Assembly (NCBI GenBank): GCA_017305665.1
Contig: JAFKKH010000020.1
Span: forward strand, 62,001-126,000
Direction of reading: 5' to 3'
DNA length: 64,000 nucleotides
DNA from: Hyphomicrobiales bacterium
GTDB lineage: Bacteria > Pseudomonadota > Alphaproteobacteria > Rhizobiales > Xanthobacteraceae
Shown: positions 36,943 through 45,877 of the stretch, piece by piece
Layout: each line of letters opens with the position of its first letter
Position numbering within the stretch: position 1 is the stretch's first letter
Position numbers and translations under genes: made by a program
Notes under the pieces: model-generated
Database searches by the model: none
What the model saw: only the letters and a program-made list of their open reading frames with translations
What the model was told of the DNA's origin: nothing

Positions 36943-37284
36943 ATGACCAAGGCGATTATTCTGGCGACTTTCATTTTGGCATTCACGTCCGCGGGTGCGT
37001 TGGCAAAGGACACCCGGTTCTGGAACCTGACCGCTAACACGATCACCGCGCTGCAACTTTCACCAGCCGGCAAAAACGAATGGGGCCGCAATCAGACCGA
37101 CAACGACCGCGACCGCACCGTGGATCACGATGAGCGGCTGAAGATCACAGATACAGCCACCGGCGTCTACGACGTGAAATTCACCGACAAGAGCGGACGG
37201 ACCTGCGTGGTCCCGAATGTCGAGATCAAGGCAAATGGGATTTTCACGATCGAAGAGAAGGTTTTGAAAGACTGCACCAAATAA
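36943..37284 (+). CDS. Exported 113-aa protein with a lanmodulin-like EF-hand loop
   Basis: A signal peptide (IILATFILAFTSAGALA) is followed by a mature chain of about 92 aa that looks beta-rich. Residues 53-64 (DNDRDRTVDHDE, 37099-37134) have Asp at 1, 3, 5 and 9 and Glu at 12, with Thr at 7 and Val at 8. This matches the lanmodulin loop type D-x-D-x-D-G-T-I-D-x-x-E, except Gly6 is Arg. Cys88 and Cys111 may form a disulfide. Only one loop is present and helices around it are not obvious. A periplasmic lanthanide or calcium binder is inferred from loop and location. GGAG precedes the ATG. Confidence 0.78.
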   Translation: MTKAIILATFILAFTSAGALAKDTRFWNLTANTITALQLSPAGKNEWGRNQTDNDRDRTVDHDERLKITDTATGVYDVKFTDKSGRTCVVPNVEIKANGIFTIEEKVLKDCTK

Positions 37285-37482
37285 TCGCAGCCGAACCTTC
37301 GCCGTAGAAATGGATGCCTGTCAGAGCAATCAAGATGCGGTCTTTGCCGCGCCGCATCCAAAACCCGCACAGCCGACCCTAACGGCTTCTGCCACCATTG
37401 CCATCCCATCCGGAGAATGGACAGGATCTAGCGGTGAGTTCGCCATTCCTTTGATGAATGGACAGCGCGGATAATTTCTCGC

Positions 37483-38481
37483 ATGAATGACCGAGTGAGA
37501 ACCAACTCTCTATTCGGCGGTCTGGTAGTGGCACTCTGTCTCATAGTCGGGACAGCCCCGACGCTGGCCGCAGAGACGTTGCGCATCGGACTGCAGACCA
37601 CCGGCACATTTGCCTGGCAATTGGACGTGATCCGCCGCCACAACCTTGCGAAGCGCGCCGGTCTCGATCTGAAAATCAGCGGCTTTGCATCTCCCGATGC
37701 CGGCAAGCTCGCCATCAACAGTGGCTCGGTCGACATCGCCGTCGTCGATTTTCTGTGGGTCGCTCGCGCCCGTGCGCTCGGCGCCAAATTGCTGTTCTAT
37801 CCGTACTCCAGCGCGGTGGGCGCAATCATGGTGAAGAATGATTCGCCGCTGAACAAACTTAAGGACCTCAAAGGTCACGTTCTCGGCGTTGCCGGTGGCC
37901 CGCTCGACAAAAGCTGGCTGATCGTCCAGGCCGCCGCCATTCGCCAGGGCATCGATCTCAAGAAAAGTGCGACGCTGCAATATGGCGCGCCGCCGCTGAT
38001 TTCCCAGAAATTGCAACAGGGCGAGGCTGAAGCAAGCCTCAATTTCTGGAATTTCTGCGCCGACCTGGAGGCGCGAGGCTATCGTCGCATCTTCGAGGTG
38101 CGCGACGCTGAAACCTCCCTGGGGGTGAAAGAACCGGTCGCCATGATCGGTTATGTGTTTTCCGAGTCATTCGCCGCCACACACCGAAGTGCGATCGACC
38201 GCTTCATCGAAATCACGCAGCAAGCCAACGATATCATGCTGCAATCGGATCAAGAGTGGGACGCGCTGCGCCCCCTGATGAACGCGGAGGACGACCGGAC
38301 CTTCAAGGCCTATCGCGACCGAACCAGAGAGGGCATGCCGCGACGGCCCGTGACCGCCGAAGTCACCGATGCCAGCGCGCTGTTCCATACTCTCGCCGCG
38401 ATCGGCGGCTCGGACCTCGTAGGGCCGTCGCAAGAACTCGACCAGAGTCTCTACTATCAACCGGCCCGGCGCGGAGACTAA
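37483..38481 (+). CDS. NitT/TauT-type ABC transporter substrate-binding protein
   Basis: A 332-aa protein with a signal peptide ending near TLAAETLRIG. The mature domain is of the SsuA/NMT1 type (WQLDVIRRHNLAKRAGLDLKISGFASPDAGKLAINSGSVDIAVVDFLWVARAR). This fold delivers nitrate, sulfonates, thiamine precursors and other small anions or organics. It is the first gene of a three-gene importer set inside the quinoprotein island. The substrate is not known. Confidence 0.85.
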   Translation: MNDRVRTNSLFGGLVVALCLIVGTAPTLAAETLRIGLQTTGTFAWQLDVIRRHNLAKRAGLDLKISGFASPDAGKLAINSGSVDIAVVDFLWVARARALGAKLLFYPYSSAVGAIMVKNDSPLNKLKDLKGHVLGVAGGPLDKSWLIVQAAAIRQGIDLKKSATLQYGAPPLISQKLQQGEAEASLNFWNFCADLEARGYRRIFEVRDAETSLGVKEPVAMIGYVFSESFAATHRSAIDRFIEITQQANDIMLQSDQEWDALRPLMNAEDDRTFKAYRDRTREGMPRRPVTAEVTDASALFHTLAAIGGSDLVGPSQELDQSLYYQPARRGD

Positions 38482-38484
38482 GCG

Positions 38485-39222
38485 TTGCAGAGATTTCTTT
38501 CGCTAGCCGTCATGATCACGACCTGGGCTATCGCCGCAGCCCTGGTGCATTCGCGGTTGCTCCCCAGCCCGCTCACGGTCGGCGCGACCACTCTCGCGGA
38601 AATTCGCTCGGGCGAATTGCCATTCCAGATGGCCTGCACCCTTGGACGCGTCATCGGCTCCTTCGCTATCGCAATGCTCCTCGGCAGCACCATGGGTTAT
38701 GCGATGGGACGCTTGAAGCCATTGGACCGTTTCGCCGATTCATGGCTGGTCGTACTGATCAACATGCCGGCGCTGGTCATCATCATCTTCGCCTATATCT
38801 GGATCGGCCTGAACGAGACCGCTGCGATTTTGGCGGTCGCCATCAACAAGCTGCCGAATGTCATTGTGGTGATGCGCGAAGGCGCCCGCGCGCTCGATCC
38901 CGAGATCGACGAAATGGCGCGCGCTTTCCAGTTCTCCAGAATCAAGAGAATCCGTCATGTCGTGATCCCACAGCTTGCTCCTTATCTGGCGGCCAGTTCG
39001 CGCTCCGGCCTCTCCATCGTCTGGAAGATCGTGCTGGTTGTCGAACTGCTCGGGCGGCCCAATGGCGTGGGCTTCGTACTCGGCTCGGCATTCTCTCTGT
39101 TCGACATGGCGAAGATCCTGAGCTATGCGATTTGCTTCATCGTACTGATGTTGGTCATCGAAAGCCTTGTCGTGCAACCGCTCGAACGACGCGCAAACCG
39201 CTGGCGGCGCCGCCTTGCTTGA
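38485..39222 (+). CDS. NitT/TauT-type ABC transporter permease
   Basis: A 245-aa membrane protein with about six helices and an EAA loop (EIDEMARAFQFSRIKRIRHVVIPQLAPYL). The start appears to be the TTG at 38485, three bases after the binding-protein stop, with GGAG upstream. It belongs to the BPD_transp_1 group and works with the flanking binding protein and ATPase. Confidence 0.85.
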   Translation: MQRFLSLAVMITTWAIAAALVHSRLLPSPLTVGATTLAEIRSGELPFQMACTLGRVIGSFAIAMLLGSTMGYAMGRLKPLDRFADSWLVVLINMPALVIIIFAYIWIGLNETAAILAVAINKLPNVIVVMREGARALDPEIDEMARAFQFSRIKRIRHVVIPQLAPYLAASSRSGLSIVWKIVLVVELLGRPNGVGFVLGSAFSLFDMAKILSYAICFIVLMLVIESLVVQPLERRANRWRRRLA

Positions 39223-39940
39223 GCTCCGCATCGACGCCAAGAGCTACCGATCGGCAGAGGGTACGCCGATCGAGGTCGTTCGTGACCTGAAGCTTCAGCT
39301 CGAGGCCGGATCGTTCGGCGCGCTGATCGGCCCGTCCGGCTGCGGCAAGACCACCATCCTGAAGATCGCGGCCGGGCTCGACACCGACTTTCGCGGTGAA
39401 GTTCGAAGGCCGGAATCCGGTCGGCTCGGAATGGTGTTTCAGGAGCCGCGCCTGCTGGCATGGCGCACCGTCGATCAAAACATCCGGCTTGCGCTTCCGC
39501 CGGAGCGAGCGGGCGTCGATCTGACAGACCTCATTGAAACCCTCGGCCTCGGTGCTCACCTCGCGCTATATCCCGGCGAATTGTCGCTCGGACTTGCGCG
39601 CCGCGTCGCTATCGCCCGCGCTTTTGCCGTCGATCCGGATTTTCTGCTACTCGACGAGCCCTTCGTGTCGCTCGACGAGGCAACAGCCGACCGGCTGCGC
39701 GGCGAACTGATTGCGCTGACCGAACGAACCAAAGCGACGACTCTGCTTGTCACGCATGATCTGCCGGAGGCCGTGCAACTGGCTGATCGGCTGTTTTTCC
39801 TGTGCGATCGACCGACGCGGATCGTTCTGGAGCAAGAACTGCCCCCGCGTTACACGCGCAGCAAGGATACGGTGACATCGATCAGCGATGAAATGCGCGC
39901 GCTGGCGGTGCAGGCCGTGGCAGGCGCCCACGGAAACTGA
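39215..39940 (+). CDS. NitT/TauT-type ABC transporter ATPase
   Basis: About 241 aa with Walker A (GPSGCGKTT), Q-loop (VFQEPRLLAW), signature (LSLGLARR, altered from LSGGQ), Walker B (FLLLDEPFVSLDE) and switch histidine (LVTHDLPEA). I chose the TTG at 39215, which overlaps the permease stop, because the upstream part only repeats permease sequence in another frame; the open frame starts at 39167. The signature LSLG replaces LSGG, which is unusual but seen in some subfamilies. Confidence 0.85.
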   Translation: MLELRIDAKSYRSAEGTPIEVVRDLKLQLEAGSFGALIGPSGCGKTTILKIAAGLDTDFRGEVRRPESGRLGMVFQEPRLLAWRTVDQNIRLALPPERAGVDLTDLIETLGLGAHLALYPGELSLGLARRVAIARAFAVDPDFLLLDEPFVSLDEATADRLRGELIALTERTKATTLLVTHDLPEAVQLADRLFFLCDRPTRIVLEQELPPRYTRSKDTVTSISDEMRALAVQAVAGAHGN

Positions 39941-39943
39941 AGG

Positions 39944-40564
39944 TCAGACCAGCCGGCTCTCGATCGCGAAGCGCACGAGTTCCGACAACGAGCGCAGACC
40001 GAGCTTCTGGCGAATGATTGAAGATGCATTGGCAATCGTCTTGTATGACGAATGAACCAGCCATGCGATCTCGGAAAGGTTCTTGCCGTTGCTGAGCAGC
40101 CGCAAGATCTCGATCTCGCGCGTCGTTAGCTTCGACAGCGGACTTTGAGCGAAAGCCGGTCCTGCGAAGGCCACGCTTCGCGCGATCGCCGCCGGCAGGT
40201 AGACCCCACCATTGCCGACTTCACGAATGGCCTCGACGAGGTCGTTGGGATCGCCGGATTTCGAGACATAACCCTTGGCGCCAACCTCGATTGCGCGCGC
40301 GGCGAACACCGGATCATCGTTCATGCTGAACATGATGATGCGCGCGGTGGCCACATGCGCAAGAATGCGCCGTGCCAGCTCAAATCCCGAAACCGTCGGC
40401 AGATTGATGTCAAGGACGCAGATATCGGGCTTTTCGGCGACGAACATCCGCTCGCCACTCTCTGCGTCGGACGCCTCCAGGATCGCGATCTCCGGGTCGC
40501 CCGCGAGCAGCGCACGGCACCCCGAAGCCACAATCGGATGATCATCGACGATCAGAACACGCAT
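39944..40564 (-). CDS. NarL/LuxR-family response regulator
   Basis: A 206-aa regulator with a receiver domain (VLIVDDHPIVASGCRALL, phospho-acceptor in CVLDINLPTVSGFE, KGYVSKSGDP) and a LuxR-type DNA-binding domain (LSKLTTREIEILRLLSNGKNLSEIAWLVHSSYKTIANASSIIRQKLG). It is divergent from a histidine kinase that starts about 210 bp away, clearly its partner. Regulators of this type (ExaE/AgmR, PedR2) control quinoprotein alcohol dehydrogenases in Pseudomonas. Confidence 0.92.
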   Translation of the reverse strand: MRVLIVDDHPIVASGCRALLAGDPEIAILEASDAESGERMFVAEKPDICVLDINLPTVSGFELARRILAHVATARIIMFSMNDDPVFAARAIEVGAKGYVSKSGDPNDLVEAIREVGNGGVYLPAAIARSVAFAGPAFAQSPLSKLTTREIEILRLLSNGKNLSEIAWLVHSSYKTIANASSIIRQKLGLRSLSELVRFAIESRLV

Positions 40565-40773
40565 CGGCGTTGGCCCGAATCCCGTGTCAGCCTTCGTTAT
40601 TGCATCGCATCGAACAGAGCAGCAAACGTATCATTCGCCTCAAACCTGTTCTGGTCAGGATTGTGCATCCCGGCCGCAGTTGCGGTACGCTTCAATTAGA
40701 TAACCACCCTTTTTGTCTGTCAACGTTCCTCTTGATGCAACAGCGGCGCGGGCCGCGATACTGGACGAAGACG

Positions 40774-42237
40774 ATGTGGCAGAAATTATCCTTGCGCTCT
40801 CGCCTCACCTTGCTGCTGGCGCTGGTTCTCACGTTGGGTCTCGCGATCAACATCGCGCGGCTGGTGTTCGAAGCTGGCCCTCGCGTTCAGGCAGAAGACC
40901 AGAGCGTGATTCGGCTGGCTCGCGAGTTCACCGAAACATTGGTGGCGGGATTGAATGAAATGCGCGATCCCGACGCGCGGCTCATACAGATCGTCCAAAA
41001 CCTCAACCGGTTGCGCCACGTCAGTATCACGCGGCAGGAAGATACGGCGGATAACTCCGAGACGGCCGCGAACAGCGATAATAACGAGAAGCGATCCTCG
41101 GTTCCGGCGTGGTTCGTTTCCCTCATCCACCCGGAAAAGACCGCAGTCAGCGTTCCGATTTCGATCGGCGACCGGGCGGAACATCTGGTGATCACGTCAC
41201 ATCCGGACGACGAGATGAACGAAATCTGGGACGGGATCATGACCCAGCTCGAAGTCGGCTCCGCGATCGCGGTGGCGCTTTTTCTGATCACGATGATGGT
41301 GGTCAACCGGGCGCTGGCGCCCCTTCAGTCGCTTTCCGACGCCATGACCGATATCGAATCCGGTAGCTACGATACACGCGTAAAGCCCGACGGCTCGCCC
41401 GAACTCGCCGCTATCTGCATCAAGCTCAATCACCTTGCAGCAACGCTTGGCAAAGCCGTCGAAGAAAAGCGGCAACTGGCCGAGCGCGCGGTTTCTCTGC
41501 AGGATGCAGAGCGCAAGGAGATTGCGCGCGAGCTCCACGATGAGGTTGGCCCCTATCTCTTTGCCCTGAGAGCGCATGCCAGTTCGCTGATGCGGACCGC
41601 CGGCTTATCCGAGCCGAACGCCGAGGTTCTACACAAGCACGGCACTGCGATTCTTGAGCACGTCAACGCCTTGCAACAATTCAATCGGCGGGTGCTCGAA
41701 CGACTGCGGCCGATTGGCCTTGCGGAACTCGGCCTGCGCGAGGCGATCGGTGCATTGCAGCGCCTGTGGCGCGAGACGCATCCGGGCGTGGCGATCGAAA
41801 CTGCGATCTCGTCTTCCCTGGGCGCCGCCGGCGAGACCGCGGAATTGACGATCTACCGCATCGTCCAGGAGGCCCTGACCAACGTATTCCGGCACGCCCG
41901 CGCGACCGAAGTCGAGATTACAGTTCAGCCTGCATCCTATCGGCAGATAGGAACCACATCTGATAGGATCGAAGCAACCAAAGTCAGCGTGCGCGACAAC
42001 GGCGCTGGTCTTCCGCCCGATCACAAGCAAGGTTTCGGCATGATCGGGATGCGCGAGCGGGTGCTTGCGCTGGGCGGCACCATGACGGTCGCCTCGACAG
42101 CCCGAGGGGTAACTGTCGAGGCGCTCGTTCCCAATGCCCCCTCCATGCCACCGAGTTCTGATAGCTTGCGCAAGTACATCCGCGATAGGACTCATTCGCG
42201 GTCGGACCGAGAAATGCTGCCTAGAACTTTGCCCTGA
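40774..42237 (+). CDS. Membrane sensor histidine kinase (HisKA_3 type)
   Basis: About 487 aa. One N-terminal helix (RLTLLLALVLTLGLAINIARLVF) is followed by a periplasmic domain of about 120 aa that ends in an acidic stretch (HPDDEMNEIWDG). The second helix (GSAIAVALFLITMMVVN), a HAMP domain, the phospho-site ARELHDEVGPYLFALRAHA and an ATPase domain (DNGAGLPPDHKQGFGMIGMRERV) follow. It pairs with the divergent NarL-type regulator. The frame is open from 40570, and an ATG at 40735 is also possible. Its last 17 bp overlap the convergent receptor gene. Confidence 0.9.
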   Translation: MWQKLSLRSRLTLLLALVLTLGLAINIARLVFEAGPRVQAEDQSVIRLAREFTETLVAGLNEMRDPDARLIQIVQNLNRLRHVSITRQEDTADNSETAANSDNNEKRSSVPAWFVSLIHPEKTAVSVPISIGDRAEHLVITSHPDDEMNEIWDGIMTQLEVGSAIAVALFLITMMVVNRALAPLQSLSDAMTDIESGSYDTRVKPDGSPELAAICIKLNHLAATLGKAVEEKRQLAERAVSLQDAERKEIARELHDEVGPYLFALRAHASSLMRTAGLSEPNAEVLHKHGTAILEHVNALQQFNRRVLERLRPIGLAELGLREAIGALQRLWRETHPGVAIETAISSSLGAAGETAELTIYRIVQEALTNVFRHARATEVEITVQPASYRQIGTTSDRIEATKVSVRDNGAGLPPDHKQGFGMIGMRERVLALGGTMTVASTARGVTVEALVPNAPSMPPSSDSLRKYIRDRTHSRSDREMLPRTLP

Positions 42238-44782
42238 TACCGGCATACGCGGAGAGCGGCATGCCCGGCACGAAGGAGCGGGGATCGCTCAGTTGCGCCA
42301 TCAGATTGGGGGCACCGCCGGCACTCGTAAAGCCACCGGCCCCGAAGAACGTGCCGCCGAGATAGTAGTGCTGGTTGAAGACGTTGTTGATCAGGCCGAA
42401 CACCTCAATATTCGGCGTGATTCGATATGAGGTGTGCAGGTTGACGACAGTATAGGCCGGCACCTTCGGGCTCTGGTTGGTGGAGTCGCCAGCGAGCCAT
42501 TGGCTACCCACGACGTTCACGTCGGCTCCGACCTTCCATGCGTCCGTGGCTTGGTACTCGATGCCGGCCTTGAATCGATGCGCGGGAATGCCCGGAATAT
42601 GGTCGCCCGGCTTGACATTGATAAATTGCACGTCGTCGTTATTTGGGTCGGTCAAAGCATTTGGATTGCCCGGAGACGACAGTGTGTTCGCGCTTTGGTA
42701 GGTCGCGTCGATATAGGTGTAGTTTGCGTAGGCATTCCATCGCCCGAATCGATAATCGAGCTTGGCCTCGATGCCTTGCCGCAGCGTCTGTCCCGCATTC
42801 TGGAAGAAGCCGAAATTATTCACGCCAAGCGGGCTTGTGACCTGGATGATGTCATCGTCGGACATGGTCCGGAACACGCCGAGGCCCCACGTTAGCATGC
42901 CGAACCGTGCATCGCGTCCCCAGCCACCGCGCAGTCCTGCCTCGATAGTATGCGACACGACTTGCTTGAGTGGCGGATCGGCCACCAGAAAGCTGTCAAT
43001 CATGCAGGGATGGTTGGGATCAGAACAGCCGAGCTCGAGCGGCGTCGGCGCTCGATTGGCCTCTGAATAGCCGGCATAGGCGGTGAGGTTCGGAGTGATC
43101 TTGAAGGTGCCGCCGATTACCGGGTTGAAGCGCTGGAAGCGGTTGTTGCTGTTGAGCAGGTCATTGGTTCCGGTCTGGTCCTGCAAATCGATCTGCGCGT
43201 AATTGAATCGCCCGCCCGCCGTCACCGAAAACCTGTTGGTTACATCGAACGTATCGGTGAGGTAGACGCCGGTGTAGGTGTTGGTGGCACGCAGATCGAC
43301 CGGGCTGAGGCCGGCATCCGGCTGGTTGATGAAGACCCCGGTGCCGCTGACGAACAGATTGTTCGGATCGATTGTCCCGAGTTCGCTGGTTGCAGTGAAT
43401 TGTGTATTCCCATGATCGACACTGACGCCCATCACGACGTGGTTATCGTGCCCGAACAGCCGGTCCGTATTGGTCAACTGGGCTGTGCCGCCGAAGCTGT
43501 TGGTCGCAGCCTGGTTGCGATCGATTTCGCCAAGGAAAGCGTTCCCGAGCGTGTTCGGTGTCGGTGGACCACCGCTCGCTGGACCTGAGATCGGAAGGCC
43601 ATCGCCGATGCACAAGTTCGTGGGATCGTCGCAGGGCGCGACATCCGTGCCGTTGCCGTCGATATGGGACTGCCGGAAGCCGCGGAAGTAGGCGTTACCT
43701 TGGAACGACCATGTGTCCGAAAAATTGTGATTCAGGGTCGCGTTAACGAAAGCGAGTTGAAGCAGCGTCGACTGCGGCCAGGTATAGACGCTCGACCACC
43801 GCTGATTGAGCATCTGGATCGGCGTTGCCGCGACATTCCCGAGCAAATTGCTGGCGCCGGTGAAATTGACGTGGAATTCGGTGTCGTCGTTGCGCGCACC
43901 AACGTCCACGTACATGCGATTCACGTGAGACGAATTTGCGAAGTCGCGCCAGCCTCTGTCGTAAGCGGATTCGAACGCCGCGTATGCGGAGACGTTGTCC
44001 TTCTGGGCGCCGGCCTGCACGCTGCCCTGCACGCGTCCGTAGGAGCCCCCGAACAGTTCGGCCTCGGAGCCCTGATAGGTGAAGCCGTTCTTCATCTGGA
44101 TGCTCAGCGCGCCACCGATCGCATTGAGGCCGAAGACAGGATTGTTGGGAAAGAGCGAAACCCGATCAATGGCCTTCTCTGGAATGAAATCCCAATTGAC
44201 GACGTCGCCCCAGGACTCGTTGATCCGCACGCCGTTCTGGTAGACCGCGATACCCTGCGGCGTCCCCTGAACTGGCGAGGCGGTGAAACCGCGGTAGTCG
44301 AGATCGCGCTGGAACGGATTGCCGGTCTGGTCGCCCAACGTAACGCCGGGCAATTTCCGATTCACGGAATCAAGAAAGTTCGTCGAATAGTTGCGGCTGA
44401 AATCCGCCGATGTCAGCACCTCGGTATTGGACGGAACCTTGTCGCGATCAATCAGGCTCGCGTCGCGATCGGAAGCCCCCGGGGCCCTTGAGGCCGCCGT
44501 CTGCACTATCGGCGCCTGAACGCGCGCGCGTCGTACTCGGGTGGTTCGCGGTCTGCTTGCTACCTGCCGACTTGCCGGCTTCGGACTGCGCGTCCCGGAT
44601 AGCGGCGATGGAGCAATCACGGTAACTGGCGGCAGTTCGGTCGATGCGGATGCGTTAGCCTGAGCGCGTGCGCTCGTAGGTTCCATTGCGATCCCAACGG
44701 CAAGCAGGACGGCCGTGGCTCCGCACATGTGCGGGAAGAAGAATGGATATCGAGTCGCTGCACGTAACAACGCAACGTTCAT
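42221..44782 (-). CDS. TonB-dependent outer-membrane receptor
   Basis: About 853 aa. A signal peptide (ending near SARAQANAS) is followed by a TonB-box-like ELPPVTVIAPS, a basic proline-rich linker, a plug domain (PSNTEVLTSADFSRNYS, VNWDFIPEKAIDRVSL) and a 22-strand barrel ending in AGIRAKF. In Methylobacterium the receptor LutH lies in the same kind of island and brings in lanthanides with a chelator; this protein is a good candidate for that role (inference). I chose the ATG at 44782 with GGGTGGG upstream; the frame opens at 44866. Confidence 0.9.
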   Translation of the reverse strand: MNVALLRAATRYPFFFPHMCGATAVLLAVGIAMEPTSARAQANASASTELPPVTVIAPSPLSGTRSPKPASRQVASRPRTTRVRRARVQAPIVQTAASRAPGASDRDASLIDRDKVPSNTEVLTSADFSRNYSTNFLDSVNRKLPGVTLGDQTGNPFQRDLDYRGFTASPVQGTPQGIAVYQNGVRINESWGDVVNWDFIPEKAIDRVSLFPNNPVFGLNAIGGALSIQMKNGFTYQGSEAELFGGSYGRVQGSVQAGAQKDNVSAYAAFESAYDRGWRDFANSSHVNRMYVDVGARNDDTEFHVNFTGASNLLGNVAATPIQMLNQRWSSVYTWPQSTLLQLAFVNATLNHNFSDTWSFQGNAYFRGFRQSHIDGNGTDVAPCDDPTNLCIGDGLPISGPASGGPPTPNTLGNAFLGEIDRNQAATNSFGGTAQLTNTDRLFGHDNHVVMGVSVDHGNTQFTATSELGTIDPNNLFVSGTGVFINQPDAGLSPVDLRATNTYTGVYLTDTFDVTNRFSVTAGGRFNYAQIDLQDQTGTNDLLNSNNRFQRFNPVIGGTFKITPNLTAYAGYSEANRAPTPLELGCSDPNHPCMIDSFLVADPPLKQVVSHTIEAGLRGGWGRDARFGMLTWGLGVFRTMSDDDIIQVTSPLGVNNFGFFQNAGQTLRQGIEAKLDYRFGRWNAYANYTYIDATYQSANTLSSPGNPNALTDPNNDDVQFINVKPGDHIPGIPAHRFKAGIEYQATDAWKVGADVNVVGSQWLAGDSTNQSPKVPAYTVVNLHTSYRITPNIEVFGLINNVFNQHYYLGGTFFGAGGFTSAGGAPNLMAQLSDPRSFVPGMPLSAYAGIRAKF

Positions 44783-45028
44783 GGCGCCCACCCTGTTGCC
44801 GCGGCTCGTCATTGTCCTCAACAAACCTGCGCTTGAGAGACTGCTCAAGGAGGCTGCGTTTGGCAAACGCGAATCCGTTGCGCGTTCGGGATTTTTTTTC
44901 CAACTGATCGGGAAAAATTCCCGGCTTCTGATCGAGCCAGCGGCTCGGCCTCGCGCGTTCTACGCCGGCATGAAGGTCACGTTCTGAAACATCAAAACGA
45001 ACCTCCAGTCGCGAGCACACCGGGAATT
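44783..45028. promoter_or_regulatory. Upstream region of the TonB receptor gene with a palindrome
   Basis: About 246 bp without a supported gene. It contains the perfect palindrome CGGGAA-AAA-TTCCCG (44909-44923) and a run of eight T at 44892-44899 on the plus strand. Either could be part of the receptor promoter; the palindrome may be an operator or the end of the upstream ABC transcript. Confidence 0.45.
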
Positions 45029-45877
45029 TCAGGCTGGTGGCCCACCACCACGGCGGGCGAGGAAGCCGCGAGCCGGATCGTAGGCGAGTATCGCACCAAA
45101 GAGGAACACGGCGGTGCAGCCGACCACTACGCCCAGGGAAATCCACGCGACCCGCCCGTACAGTGCGAAGCGAATGAGCTCGGTCGCATGCGTGAAGGGA
45201 TTGAGCTCGCAGATGTAATACAATAGCGGGCTCGACTCCTTGACTCGCCATAGCGGGTATAGCGCCGAGGATGCGAAGAACATCGGGAAGATCACGAAAT
45301 TCATTACGCCTGCAAAATTCTCCAGTTGCTTGATCAGCGACGAGATCAGCATTCCCAGGGCGCCCAGCATGAAGCCGCTGAGCAGCAATGCGGGCAGCAG
45401 CGCAAAATAACCGATCGGAGGCGCCTCGATCTCCCAGAACCAGGCGATCACCAGAAAAGCGTAAGCCTGCAGGACGGAAACCAACGTGCCTGCCAGGAGT
45501 TTCGAGGCCAGCAGCCACCAGCGCGGGAATGGACTGACCAGCAGTGTGCGCATTCCCCCGGTCTCCCGATCATAGACCATGGTCAGCGACGACTGCATGC
45601 CATTGAAAAGCTGGATCATCGCAATCAGTCCCGGCGCGATATAGACCTCGTACAGTACATAGGTCTCGTAAGGCGGAATGATCGAAACGCCGAGTACCTG
45701 ACGAAATCCCGCGGCGAAAATAAACAGCCACACCAGCGGACGGACCAGCGCGGAAATGAAACGTTCGCGCTGATGGATAAAGCGCAGGGTTTCACGCCAG
45801 ACGATGCCCCTGAGACAGATGAAATACTGCGCCAGCGAAAAGCTGTGTTTGCTGGTTGCGCCGGCGATCACCGTCAT
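45029..45877 (-). CDS. ABC-2-type permease linked to quinoproteins
   Basis: A 282-aa membrane protein with about six helices in the ABC-2 pattern (FISALVRPLVWLFIFAAGFRQVLG, then LLVSPFPRWWLLASKLLAG and the late FPMFFASSALYPLWRVKE). It pairs with the upstream ATPase, whose stop overlaps its start (ATGA). It matches my memory of the permease in PQQ-dependent catabolism islands (LutF-like). ABC-2 permeases usually export, so the direction of transport here is an open question. Confidence 0.88.
   Translation of the reverse strand: MTVIAGATSKHSFSLAQYFICLRGIVWRETLRFIHQRERFISALVRPLVWLFIFAAGFRQVLGVSIIPPYETYVLYEVYIAPGLIAMIQLFNGMQSSLTMVYDRETGGMRTLLVSPFPRWWLLASKLLAGTLVSVLQAYAFLVIAWFWEIEAPPIGYFALLPALLLSGFMLGALGMLISSLIKQLENFAGVMNFVIFPMFFASSALYPLWRVKESSPLLYYICELNPFTHATELIRFALYGRVAWISLGVVVGCTAVFLFGAILAYDPARGFLARRGGGPPA

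Noticed and set aside
44655-45518. Minus-strand frame of 287 codons overlapping the ABC-2 permease and receptor start
   Set aside because: It is an out-of-frame reading of the permease end and receptor leader, with shadow-like Arg-rich composition.
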